Source of the DNA: Hamiltosporidium tvaerminnensis
Lineage: Eukaryota; Microsporidia; Dubosqiidae
Assembly (NCBI GenBank): GCA_022605425.2
Contig: CM061246.1
Span: 744,001-808,000 of the forward strand
DNA: 64,000 nucleotides
Reading direction: 5' to 3'
Positions 48,321 to 59,620 of this stretch are shown piece by piece. The notes beneath the pieces are model-generated. The model ran no database searches, was not told the origin of the DNA, and saw only the letters and a program-made list of their open reading frames with translations. Position 1 is the first letter of the stretch. Each line of letters begins with the position of its first letter. The translations under genes and the position numbers were made by a program.

Positions 48321-50054
48321 AAATGTTAAAAAATATTTTAACCCAGAATTTTATTAAATAAATAAAAAACATAGCAAATAATTTCCTGCTTAAATGTTAA
48401 TTCAATTGCTTTTTCTTATCTAATCTAATGTATCATCACACCACAAAAAAAAGAAATAATACCAAATTTTCTAAAAAATTTCAGAATTTATTAAACCATT
48501 CATTAATTTTTCGAGTATTTTTGATCCACATACAGTATTTGAAATAAAGTAATGCTGTTTTAGATGAGTGTATTTTACCAAAAAATTTAGTTTAAAGTTT
48601 GCATCTTTTCTTAATATTATTCCTCGGCAATCATTTTAAAATATTCTGTTTAGTCATTGGAATTCGTTTTTATATTTTAAAGAAATAAAAACCAACGATA
48701 TCATCAAAAAAATATATTTTCTAACTAAAAGAGGACCTGAAACGAGTACAAATACTCTTAAGCTATTCATGTACCGTATCAGATCCAACAGCGGTTCCCC
48801 ATAAAATTTATTCTGAAAATGTCAAAAAACGAATCATATTGTGGTTTATATACTATTTTTAGAATATTTTTTATTATTGCGAAAATTCTTAATGAATGTC
48901 AAATATTTCAACAAATATTTTTTTAAATACAAAATAGTATAACTTTATTAAATTTATGTTCGTTAAACTTTGCTTTCAGATATAAAATTTTAGATTAATA
49001 GAATAATAAGTTAAATGTAAAAATCCAAAACGAATAGTCTAGAATGATATTCTTTGAAATATAACAAAAGAATATAAAAAAAAATTGAAACTAGATTTTT
49101 TTTAATGCGAGATCATCATAGATTGAAAAAAATAAAGCTGTAGAACAAGTAGTCAAAAATGTTTAAAAATCAAATTTACTAAATATTTGGTTGTTTTATT
49201 ACTCGTTTTTTCTAGATTTTTGGAATTTTATTTTATCTGTTCTTTATATTTGATGCGTTTTCAAACATTTTAAGTTAATGTTTCGATTTTATCTATTTTA
49301 CACATATTTTAGAATTATTTAAAATTTGCGTATGCGCTGTGACATATTTTTCATTGATGGATATGTAATAGAAATGAGTTATTTATGACTCTTAGGTTCT
49401 TATAGATTGCAGATTATGTTTTTCCATAAATCTCCTCGGAACTTGAGCTTGAATTCTTTCTTCGTGTGAATCAAAAAAAAACGGTTCTAATAATTTTTGA
49501 GCCCATCAACAATTGCGAAATTTCGTATTACCGGCAAGAAGTCTTTTAAACTCCATACTATGGTATTTTGTTACAATAACATCTCAGGTTATCAGATATA
49601 AATTTTCTCGGCACTAAGTTTATAAATATTATCAAATGTTTGACCGATAAGTAAGACTTTTCATCATTTCAATTTATTTAATTTTAAGAATATTCAGATT
49701 TAATTGTTTTCGACTCGTTTGGTGTGAACTTATCTCATTTCGTATTCAAAACAAAAATATTTTGTCCATTATTCCGAATTTCAAATATATTTTGATATCT
49801 GGATCGAACTTCAATTTAAAATACGTACATTAAAGTTTCTAGACAAAGTACACCTAATTTGTTTTAAAGACCCGTATATATATTTATTCAAGAACTGTAG
49901 GTTTAATAAAAAAAATGTTTTATATCGTCTGGTATAGTCTTTTCCGAATGTTTCTATTCCCTTTTACTAAATGTACTTCTTACTTTTCGGTATTTTGATA
50001 ATTTTGACATGCTCTTTATGTACATCAAAATCCATTATTGTATACTATAAATGT

Positions 50055-50600
50055 GAAAGAAAATAACCAATTGTAAACTAACTATTTAGCAAAAGGATTG
50101 TAAAATTACTGTGAAATTCATTGATTGAATATGTGATAGGATGAAAATCACATTACATTTTAAGTTGATTCACCGGTAATTTGAACATCTAGGAGAACTT
50201 CTACAAAATAGTAAATCTTTTTACAATCTTGTTTTGTAGATTTTTATGTAGCTAGATTGGAAACCATGACTGAATTTGTTAAAAATTGTATGTATAGGGA
50301 TGATAAACAAGTTTTTCCAATTAAGACAAGAAGATTTAGCGCCTGGAAGATACGAAACAACATAAACTTAATATTTACAGTTTTAAGTAGCAACCTATAG
50401 TTGTTAGTATGAGATTGCAACATCTGGATGGACTTCATTAAGTTCCGGAAATATATTTGACTGAAAATTTATCCGGCTCAAGCGGTATAGAGTATTAAAA
50501 ATGCTGCTAGTTCTGGGTGTGCAAAGTGACTTACGACCTGAATTAACACCGAAAGCAACATACATTAACGAAGCCGGGCAACTGCCTCTCATATTACACG
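50055..50600 (-). repeat. Diverged tail-less R-element (copy C)
   Basis: Counterpart of 19437-19985 in inverted orientation. Confidence 0.7.
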
Positions 50601-50974
50601 GTTATCACATTTTTTAGATTTTTCCTTGTGATTTAGGTATAAAAGGGACACCGACAGGCCATTAGGAGAGCAATTATCCATATTAAGCCGCAAACTTCGA
50701 ATATTCATTCAAACAATGTAATAATTACCACGGTTTTAAAAGGTTAGGATATTTATTCAACAAAAAACTACTATTAAAATAAGTTTTCGAATAGAAGAAA
50801 CCCCTTTTTGCAAATATATATTCTTTAAATGAAAAAAACTCACATCCTATTAGGTATCATTTAATTTTATATAATTTAAATGGTTTTACATTTTTCCTTT
50901 TAAAAAATTAAACTTTGGCTTCAGGCTAATAAAATATTTTATAGTATTATAAGTATTTATTTCTTTTGAAAGAA

Positions 50975-51860
50975 GGAATATCATCATAATCAGCAGTACA
51001 ACCCTGCAAGAGCTTTGGCTGCTCATCGGTCTTTTTTCAGTGGATTAGTTTTTTTTCCGGTTTCCTAACAAGGTAGTTGTAAAGGGTGGTTTGTTAGCCC
51101 TACGCCATCCCTCAATCTGGAGGACCAGTACCTTTTAGTTGCCTCTTGCAACAAGCAGAGAACACTCTAAGCTAATTCTGCACCCGGCATAGTGGGCGTG
51201 GAAAGAAAATAGCCACATGAGAAACCATCTGCTTGAGACTGAGTATGTGAAACTGATGTGAAGATCATTATTTGATTTTTTTTGGGAATAAAACCACACT
51301 GTATCTTCGGTTGTTCGATAGAAGTTTTTATGAAGAGAAGAAGATCTACGAAATGGCGAAACTTTTTCTACAAATTTATTTGTAGTTTTTTATGTAACTA
51401 GATCAGAGACAGCAATTAAACAGTAGGTAATTGTCATGAAAAAGCATGGAACCCTAGTCTTGCTCACTCGAGTTAGAAGACTTAGCGCCTAGGGAAAAAT
51501 GAAAACCTTTAATGCCGAGGAAGCATAAGTAACAGGTTATACCTGAGGTATGAGATTACATTGTCTAGGTGGAGTTCATGTAATTCGCCGAGAAATATCT
51601 TAACTGTGAAGTTTATTAAGTTAAGCAAGTGTGGAGTAATCAGGGATGTTGCATAGTCTTAGGAACCTAGAATGGGTTTCAATCTGCTAGTAAACACCAT
51701 GCAACAGATACAAAAAGCACCGGGTGACTGCCTCGCCTATTTACTAGGTTCTAAACCTTATTCAAATGAAAGTATTTATGATGTTTGTATCGTAGGGGTG
51801 ACGTTTTGGAGTGCAATTATTAATGTTAAACCTAAAATTGAGTTAATTCCGTGAAAATAA
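50975..51860 (-). repeat. R-element with full tail (copy C)
   Basis: Counterpart of 18175-19065, inverted. The tail starts at 'atcatcataatcagcagtac' on the plus strand. The 60-codon plus-strand frame at 51672-51854 is also open in copy B but lies in repeat sequence with no family match. Confidence 0.8.
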
Positions 51861-52247
51861 TCTAAAACATGTCACTATTTCTTAAAAAGATGTGATATTT
51901 AAAAATAGATGTGATATTCTTGCAAATTACTACAATTTAGAAAAGAAAATTTATAATATTCTTTTAAAACAATAGAATATTTCTAAGTGTTTTGTGTTCA
52001 CTTCTCACCTTATTATTAATGTCTTGTATTTTTTTCGAATTAACATTTCCAAATGTGTGCTTTTCATCGTAGTCGGGATATTACTGAATTATATAAATGA
52101 TGATATAATCTGAAAAATTAAGTAAATAAAAGAGAATTGGAATAGTAGGATACATGGCTAGACTGCCATTGAATAAAAATATCTTGATATTTTAAATATA
52201 TTTTTTACATTTATTGGCTATAATTTATAAAATTGAAATAAATGGTT

Positions 52248-53333
52248 TTAATAATAAACAGTTACCATTTTCGTAAAATAAATTACTGCAGTATTTCTTA
52301 AAATTGCATTTACATTGTCTTCATTAAAAAGATGAATTATATCAGAACTTTCTAAAATCAAGCTGAAATCTAAACCAACAATAGCTTTATCATCAGAGTA
52401 AAAATTTCCAGTTTCATATTCATTTATTGCTGTAGGAAATAGTTTTGTAACAATTTCGGGAAATTCTGCAATTGATACTTTATTTTTAAATATATTTTCT
52501 TTAACTAGCAGATCGAGAATCAATTCAATTATTTCAGAAAACCAATCCATTTTTTTTGTTCCATAATTTACACTTTTTATTTTATTTTGTAATATCTTTT
52601 CTATTTGATTGTAAATATTTAAAGTATAGTTATAATCATTGTCGTTTTTAATATCATTTGGATTCTTTGGGATCGTTTCTATAAAGTCATATTTCTGATC
52701 AAATGGTTTTGACGATTGAGTTTCAGAAAAAATAAAATAATAGGCTGTAAAAGATTTAAAAATACATTTCTTAACAAATATTTTCGAATTTTTAACTATT
52801 TTACATTTAAAAAAGTTCTTTTCCATTTTTTTGTAACTTTCCACTACATCACACTGCAATTTAAATATTTCTGGTATAAAATTTTTAGAAATAATTTTGC
52901 TATTGAGAAAAGCTTTAAACCCATTTTTCATTAAATTTCTAATAAAAAATATAAATGATTCGGATGTAAAACAATATAACGTATTTAATTTATCGAATGA
53001 TTCTAAATATTTTAATAATGAAGTATCATCGTTATAATATTCTACTTTAAATATATTATTATTCATATATGTGACTAAATATTTATCACGATTTTTATTT
53101 GGCAATTTAAATGATTTTTCTTGGTCTGATCCATTCTCGAAAATCAAAAGTAAATCCGATCGCATGTGCTTACTAAGATATTCAAAACGAACCTCAGCCA
53201 TTTTCTCGATTATTTTATTCAGTTTGTTTATTTCCAATAGTTGATTCATATATAAATATTCATAAATACAATTTAATAATAGTATTATACCACTGAAATA
53301 TACCATGGCTTTTAAATTTAGTTTTGTCTTCAT
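52248..53333 (-). CDS. Membrane-anchored orphan protein, copy C (361 residues)
   Basis: Intact 361-residue counterpart of the gene at 16688-17773, same length and no indels. It has the same single hydrophobic segment (residues ~10-27, here AMVYFSGIILLLNCIYEYL) and the same CCC six bases before the ATG. Differences from copy A are scattered (for example Ala-Glu-Val for Ala-Asp-Val near residue 47, Ser-Asp-Leu for Ser-Asn-Phe near 59, and Tyr for His at the C-terminus). That both separated copies stay open while flanking spacers vary favours a functional protein. Family and function unknown. Confidence 0.75.
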   Translation of the reverse strand: MKTKLNLKAMVYFSGIILLLNCIYEYLYMNQLLEINKLNKIIEKMAEVRFEYLSKHMRSDLLLIFENGSDQEKSFKLPNKNRDKYLVTYMNNNIFKVEYYNDDTSLLKYLESFDKLNTLYCFTSESFIFFIRNLMKNGFKAFLNSKIISKNFIPEIFKLQCDVVESYKKMEKNFFKCKIVKNSKIFVKKCIFKSFTAYYFIFSETQSSKPFDQKYDFIETIPKNPNDIKNDNDYNYTLNIYNQIEKILQNKIKSVNYGTKKMDWFSEIIELILDLLVKENIFKNKVSIAEFPEIVTKLFPTAINEYETGNFYSDDKAIVGLDFSLILESSDIIHLFNEDNVNAILRNTAVIYFTKMVTVYY

Positions 53334-54859
53334 TTTTTAGGGTTCGATTTTAAATTTCTCTATAAATATAAATTGTATAGTAACAGTTAAAAATTTCATA
53401 TAATAAATTTTTTTTTTATAAATGACAAATTAGTTTTTTAAAACTCAAATTATAAAAAATTTTCTTTAATTTATTGCTCAACCGGTTTCTCAAATATTTT
53501 ATATAAAAAATATTTATATGTTTAATTAAAAATTTATTAATCTATAATTTATGCATTCTAAAATAAAAATTATATGTTTTAAAAAATTGCAATTTCGTTT
53601 CTTCGCTGTAAAAATACATCAGCCTAATGGTTTTAGTGTAAATAGAATGTGAATTATTTTATTTAATTCTAGTCAATTTTTGCAAAAACCAAGATTAAAT
53701 AATAGCATTATATGCTTAATAAGGTTAATTAAAATATTTATTTATGAAATATTGGAAATTAAAGAATCAAAATTATTTTTGGTATCATTACAAATAGATA
53801 GAGTAATACGAATTCTTTATAGAATATAAATATATAATTTCACTTTTGTAAGAAATTTGAAAATAATTTATTGAGAAAAATATAGAAATGTATGCCAAAA
53901 TCAACATTAAGGTCTGTATTTAAAACCGACATAGAACTTAAAATAACCACCAAATAAATTTTTAGGTAAAATTAATTAAATACTGTAATGTTAAAAAAGA
54001 GAAAGTATTTTTCAACTTTCTTTGAATACTTACACTAAAAGCAAGTAGAAATAGATATTACAGTCGAAATGTAGAATTTCACATAAATTTATTTTCGGAT
54101 ATTTCCATATATGATAATATATAAATAAAAGGTGGATATTATAAGAAGATACAATAAAGCTTGAAAATAAGGAGGAATTTAATATAGCCCACACTTTAAC
54201 ATCCAAAAAACTCTCAAATACCGCTTTAACCGATGTAGGATATCAGAATGCATTTGATTTTTTATTATGTGGAGAAAACAAGATGAAAGATTTCTGCCAA
54301 AACTGAAAATACAATTAATTTCCTCTATCATCGTATACGAAGATTTATAGATAGGATTTTTATAAAAATGAAATTCAAATATGTGCCCAATTCTTCCAGA
54401 CAAGATATGACGTAAATAAATTTTTTGTTAGGAAAATACATATAAAATCCAACATATATACAGCCAGGCGAATGAAGACTAGGATATTATTAAAACAAAA
54501 TGACAAATCATACATTTCAAATCACAGAAATTTTAAAATATTTATATAAAAGAGTGTTTGCCCTTTAAATAATTTCATTATTTTTCTTCCTTTAAATACA
54601 CATGTCATAATCTTAATTTATAAGAGATAAAAAGAGACCTGAGGGTGTACAACGAATTATCTTTCATTGTACTGACTCAGGGTGAACTTATTAAATCGTA
54701 AATTTTATATTCATTATGGCAGGAAAAATAAAATAATTGTGGTTTTAGAATCTACCCTTTTTAGGATTATTACTTAGATAAAACAAAATATTTCTTTTTT
54801 TTTTAACATTTTATAGTAAAAATCGAAAAATATTAAAATATTTTTTTCTTGTGCTGATT

Positions 54860-56207
54860 TTTATTTAATAAAATTCCGGGTTAAGATATTTTTTAACATT
54901 TTTATATGTTTTCTTCTACCTCTTTAACCACTATTGTCTCTTCTTCCAAATCCGACTCTTCATTTATGTTATTGATTGGTTCCTTAAAGTGGTTCCTCCT
55001 TGTGAAATAAAGGGTGCTTTATTTTTTGGTTTAAAATTTTTTGCTCCATTTTCCTCTCTCTTCTCTTCTTTTAAAGAGGGTGTTGGTTCCTCATGGATCT
55101 CTGCTCACATAATGACACCTATTGACGCTCTCTCTTAGCTCTCTTCGGCATTTAGTCCTGACTCAAGTCCTCTTCATCGATCAAAAGAAATCGTCTCGAC
55201 TGTCTTCTTAATTACTATAGACTGAATGTATGCCTTTACATTCATGGGTATTTCTAGTCTTTTAAGGTGAGATTTATGGTATTTTGTCACAATACCGTCC
55301 CAGGTCATCACATAAGGGATTATCTCAACATTACACTTATAAATAAGACCCAACTGATTGGCTAACAGGTCAAACTTCCTTAGTTTTTCAGTTTCAACTA
55401 TTTGAAGTGAATCCTGGGAAGTGATTCCTACTTCAATAAGTGTTATCTTATTCTTATTCTTATCTAAAATAAATATGTCAGGTCTGTTATTTCAATTTTT
55501 AACATCAGTTTTTATTCTGGTGTCCAGTCTTATCTCTGCATACTCATTATCAAGAATTTCTTGAACTGAGTGGCTCCTTATTCGTTTTGAAAACTTAAAC
55601 TTATATCTATTTAGAAGAAGAAGATGTAGGCATCTAACCACTTCATTATGCCGTCTAGTGTAATCATGGCCTAGCATTTTTTCACATCTAGTTGCTAGAT
55701 GATCCACAGTCTTACCAGACTTGCCGCAATGTTGACACACACCATCTGCTCCCCAGAATACATTTCTATCCTGGATATAGCAGAACACAGCTTCATTGCG
55801 TGGCCTAATATTTCCTCTCTTTAGCCATCTAGAAGAGTCACTAACACTCACAAGCTCATTTTTTTTGCATTATATAACTTTGAATGAAGTTTTCGTTTTT
55901 CTATTTTTTTATATAGTTTTGCAAGTTGAGCTTCTTCGAAACTTTTCTTAGTGACTTCTTCTACCAACCTATACTTTAATTTTAAGAAACCTTTTATTAG
56001 TGCAAAATGGAGTTTATTATTATTCTCCACCTTGAGGATTGCTGCTCGTCTAGTTGATATTTCTTTACATTTTTCCAGATAATCCGTGAGAAGCAGAAGC
56101 CTAAGTTCGCTTCGCAACTCAACACTATGTAAGCCTCTTCTAGGTTTGGTTATAGGAAGGTAAAAACGCTGTTTGCATCTTAGGCGAAGATATATCTTAT
56201 TCTTTAC
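54860..56207 (-). mobile_element. 5'-truncated RLE-type retrotransposon
   Basis: Minus-strand copy matching ~47010-48362 of the long element, with the same 3' end (plus-strand 'tttatttaataaaattcc'). It covers the linker, CCHC knuckle (CQHCGKSGKTVDHLATRC) and endonuclease region. The frame is broken: 56117-55848 and 55851-55492 are separate open pieces, and the RPD of the endonuclease is preceded by a stop (VKN then stop). Its 3' end abuts copy C and its truncated 5' end abuts an older relic of the same family. Confidence 0.88.
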
Positions 56208-57010
56208 CTTATATTACAGAATAATTATCGTAACTTATCACATAAGAGATTATATATAGTATAATCATAAATAAGATGGAGATTATCTGTCAACAAGTCG
56301 TGTTTACCTACCCTTTTTTCAGCTCAGCGATCGGAAGTGTGCTCCTTAGAAGTAATTCCACCACCATTAAGCATTATATTTTTGAATTTTAGTCAAATAT
56401 GAAAAAAACGAATCAACCAATTTAAATTTGGACCTGCGTTTTTACTCTAATATCTACCCTTATTTCCACTTACTCGTTTTCACTAACTTCTTGAACTTGA
56501 CACCTAATTCGTTTATACGACTTAAATATTTCCACTTTGTTTATATAGAAGTAGGCCTCTAATCACTTCCTTGGGATCTCAAGTAAGCAGTGTTCAAGTG
56601 TTTTTTGACACTTATCGCCCAATGCTTTATGAAATTCATATATTGCAAAGCTCTCCATTTTTGTACACACCAAATTACATTTATATCCTGATATAGGGAA
56701 AAGAATTGTCTTGCGTAGCTCGATGTTCTCTTGCTCGGGTCATATTTACCAATCACAAACAAGGCCATTTATATGTATTTATATATATATATATTAATGT
56801 GATTTTGTGATTTCAATTACCTTATATAAATTTGCAAGTTTAACCTTTGGATTTTTTCTGAGCTTTATTTTGTTCTATATCTAACCTGAATAGAGCTCTT
56901 CATAATAAAATGTGAGCTCGTTTAGTTTTCAAAATTTTAGGATTGCAGCTCCCTTGTTTTATATTTGTTGCTTGTTTCCGTCAACACAAGGATTGCAAAA
57001 ACACATATTT
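56208..57010 (-). mobile_element. Older relic of the same retrotransposon family
   Basis: Diverged minus-strand match to the same C-terminal region as the neighbouring copy: 'gtaacttatcacataagag', 'cttcttgaacttgacacc', 'cctaattcgtttatacgac', 'gtcttgcgtagctcgatg' and 'ggattgcagctcccttg'. Non-coding. The fresher copy at 54860-56207 appears to have landed next to or inside it. Confidence 0.7.
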
Positions 57011-57616
57011 GCTTCATGAATAAATAGCGTATAAAACCACAAAGCTTCCGCCTAGGTAAACAGATCAAGTTTTTATATACTGCACCATGATACAATTTAT
57101 ATTGAGTTAAACTTATTATATAATGCTCTACTTAAAGAAGCATTAGTCGGAATATTTTATATGATTTCATATAGCTTGTCATTAAATATACAAGCTTTGA
57201 CACAATAAAAATATAGTTTGTCTAGTTTCCACTCTATTATACCAATATATAAATTTTATTTCAAACCGTCAGCACCATTATAAAACTTATAAATTATTTT
57301 TTGTTTTATTTTTGTCCCGAAATTACGATTTTGGTTTCTTTCTTGTGTCTATAACAATGCTTTGAAATGTTTTCATTTGAAATTCAACTTAAAATAACGT
57401 TAAATAAAACTCATTCCTCTCACTTTAAGTTTTCTCCTTTTTAAATTTTCAAAATAAATCTATAATCTTTGAATATATAAACACAATAAAAAAAAATATT
57501 CCATACTGGTCTTTGACTATTTCTTTTGAAAATCATTTGAATTTCCAATGAATTAAATATTTCATTTTGAATTGAATCAAATTCTTGATTGAAAAAATAA
57601 CCCATAACATCTAATA
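57011..57616. other. Intergenic region upstream of DPH1
   Basis: AT-rich; no gene seen. The 80-codon minus-strand frame at 57441-57683 overlaps the DPH1 start and is not supported. Confidence 0.4.
57601..57603 (+). promoter_or_regulatory. CCC start-proximal motif of DPH1
   Basis: CCC 13 bases before the ATG in 'aataacccataacatctaat', as at other genes in this window; fits the known microsporidian C-rich start-proximal motif. Confidence 0.5.
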
Positions 57617-58699
57617 ATGAACAAAGTACAAATTTTTGAATTTGATGAACTTGAGCTGTTAAGATACACAAGAAATCTACCACAAAATTACAATTTTGAA
57701 ATTAAAAAAACATTAACAACGATTAAAAGAAACAATTCAAAACAAATCGGATTGCAATTTCCAGACGGGTTGTTGAAATATTCTTTGGTTTTATCAGATA
57801 TAATAACGTATTTTACTGGTGCGTCCACAATTATATTATCAGATGTAGTATACGGTGCATGCTGTATTGACGACATCTCTGCACATAGTTTGGGTTGTGA
57901 TTTATTGATACATTATGGTCATTCTTGTTTAATTCCTATTACAAGTATGTTGATACAGACATTATATATCTTTGTAGATATTAGATTTAATACTAATCAT
58001 TGTACCGAAATGGTAAAAACTTTGATAAAAAATCAAAAAAGAATAACTTTGACAGGAACAGTACAGTTCTTGGGGTGTATAAATGAAGTTTATAAGAAAA
58101 TAAAAACCGATAAAAATATCCAAATATCTAGAATTCGTCCTTTAAGTCCAGGTGAAGTTCTAGGGTGTACATCGCCAAAATTAAAAGATACAGACATTGT
58201 AGTTTATATAGCAGATGGTAGATTTCATCTTGAAAGTGTCATGATAAGCAATCCAAATTTAGAATTTTTTAAATATTGTCCATTTACTAGAAAAATGACA
58301 CAGGAATATTACGGTTACGAAAAATTTTTAGAAGAAAGAAAAAATAGTTTAAAGAAAGCTTTACAGGGCCGTACTTTTGGTATAATTTTAGGTACTCTTG
58401 GTAGACAAGGTAATTCTGTAATTCATAAAAACGTATCACAGAAATTAAAACTTTTAGGATACAAAATTTTTAATTTTCTAGCCCCTGAAATTAGTAATAA
58501 CACATTGGATTCATATATATTCATCGATGCATTTGTTCAGATATCATGTCCACGTCTTAGTATAGACTGGGGTATGAATTTTAAAAAACCACTTTTAACT
58601 CCTTTTGAAATTTTGGGAAATATAAATGAATATACGATGGATTATTATTCTTCAGAAGGATCAGCACCCTGGAAAAATTATAATAACACCATTTCTTAA
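57617..58699 (+). CDS. DPH1: Diphthamide biosynthesis protein Dph1 (3-amino-3-carboxypropyl transferase subunit)
   Basis: 360 residues with the three-domain Dph1/Dph2 layout. Each repeat domain supplies one cysteine for the radical-SAM-like 4Fe-4S cluster: Cys82 in VVYGACCIDD (78-86), Cys184 in LGCTSPKL (182-189) and Cys311 in VQISCPRLSIDWG (307-319). Other signatures are QFPDGLLKYS (47-56), HYGHSCLIP (99-107), ADGRFHLES (199-207) and LGTLGRQGN (258-266). Conservation of all three cysteines and of LGCTSP and CPRLSIDWG indicates the Dph1 rather than the Dph2 subunit. With Dph2, it transfers the 3-amino-3-carboxypropyl group of SAM to a histidine of elongation factor 2, the first step of diphthamide synthesis in the cytosol. 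It is shorter than typical fungal Dph1 (over 400 residues), as expected for microsporidia. CCC motif 13 bases upstream. Confidence 0.96.
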   Translation: MNKVQIFEFDELELLRYTRNLPQNYNFEIKKTLTTIKRNNSKQIGLQFPDGLLKYSLVLSDIITYFTGASTIILSDVVYGACCIDDISAHSLGCDLLIHYGHSCLIPITSMLIQTLYIFVDIRFNTNHCTEMVKTLIKNQKRITLTGTVQFLGCINEVYKKIKTDKNIQISRIRPLSPGEVLGCTSPKLKDTDIVVYIADGRFHLESVMISNPNLEFFKYCPFTRKMTQEYYGYEKFLEERKNSLKKALQGRTFGIILGTLGRQGNSVIHKNVSQKLKLLGYKIFNFLAPEISNNTLDSYIFIDAFVQISCPRLSIDWGMNFKKPLLTPFEILGNINEYTMDYYSSEGSAPWKNYNNTIS

Positions 58700-59620
58700 T
58701 AGGTTTTTAAATTAAATTTATTTACAGTAAAATAATTTAAATGAAGAACTTTTTTTTGTTAGTTTAATTTATTTTTGCCGCTAATTAACATGAAATTATA
58801 AAATAGAATTTTTTTTTAAATTAAATTAATTTACGGTAAAGTAAAATAAAAAAAAGAGTTATTTTGGCAATTAGATTTATTTTTGGCGAAATATATTTTT
58901 GAGATTTTTGAATTTATTTAGGGTAAAAAAATAAGAAGAAGAATTTTTTTCGTTTAATTTTCTGTTTTTAGATAAAACTTATTTTAAGATTCTAAAATTA
59001 ATTTATAGAGAAAGTAAAATAAATTAGATAGAATTTTTTCTTCATATTCTGTTTTTAGACAAAACATATTTTAAGATTCTCAAATTAATTTATAGAGAAA
59101 GAAAAATTAGATAAAATTATTTTTTCTTTCATATTCTGTTTGTAGATAAAACATAGTTTAAGATTTATAAATTTTATAAAAAATTTGCAATTTGATATAT
59201 TTTAAATATCGGGAAACATATATTATTAGAAAATTTATTTATATATTTGATAAAATTGTAAAATAAAAATATAATTTTTTATAGAAACAATTTATCTCCT
59301 AAAATCATTAATAGTTCCTACATTTAATCTATTTTATTTTAAGAATATATTTTTATATATTTCTTATTTAATGTTAGTGAGACTTTTCTTCTTATTAAAG
59401 CTAAAAATTTTGGTTAAAATGTATTACTAACTAAAAAATTTCTGTTTAAATTCATTTTATTACTAAAATAATTGATTAAAATTAAAAATGTATTACTAAC
59501 TAAAAAATTTCCGTTTAAATTCATTTTTAATTTTTCGTTTGTACTTTAAGATTTTCTTAAAAAAAATAGATAAAAAACAATCCACCTCAAAGTTTCCAAC
59601 AACCCATCAGAATATTTCAA
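58700..59620. repeat. AT-rich intergenic region built of tandem repeats
   Basis: Three simple repeat patterns between DPH1 and the ABC gene: two loosely similar ~110-bp segments at ~58700-58900; about 2.5 units of an 87-bp repeat at 58941-59175 (each starting 'ttctgtttttagataaaac', at 58960, 59047 and 59134); and two ~43-bp units 69 bases apart at 59417-59459 and 59485-59528 ('gtattactaactaaaaaatt'). No gene. Confidence 0.75.
59603..59605 (+). promoter_or_regulatory. CCC start-proximal motif of the ABC transporter gene
   Basis: CCC 15 bases before the ATG in 'caacaacccatcagaatatt'. Confidence 0.5.

Larger units (their letters stand above)
44523..48362 (+). mobile_element. Near full-length RLE-type non-LTR retrotransposon (Dong/R4-like), inactive
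   Basis: Contains, in order, an N-terminal basic/Pro-rich region, reverse transcriptase blocks, a linker, a CCHC zinc knuckle and a restriction-enzyme-like endonuclease. The 3' end 'aattttattaaataaa' is shared with two other copies in the window, with no poly-A tail. The RGILQGDSLSPLIF block and the LLLNDDLKLLA block resemble Dong/R4 elements more than R1/LINE-type ones. The 3' end directly abuts copy C of the long repeat. The true 5' end is uncertain; the first ATG is at 44523. GC content is visibly higher than the surroundings. Confidence 0.9.
48363..54857 (-). repeat. Long repeat unit, copy C (inverted)
   Basis: Reverse complement of copy A from ~21660 down to ~15168. It lacks the rightmost ~960 bp of A (third R-element and small frame) because the retrotransposon 3' end sits at 48362, and its other end is cut by another retrotransposon 3' end at ~54860. 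It contains R-elements at 50055-50600 and 50975-51860, the intact orphan gene and the relic coding sequence at ~54240-54530. It is more diverged from A and B than they are from each other. Confidence 0.92.

Noticed and set aside
57441-57683. 80-residue minus-strand gene
   Set aside because: Overlaps the well-supported DPH1 start and has no recognisable content.
58700-59528. CRISPR-like repeat array
   Set aside because: Units are adjacent imperfect AT-rich tandem repeats without distinct spacers, in a eukaryotic setting.
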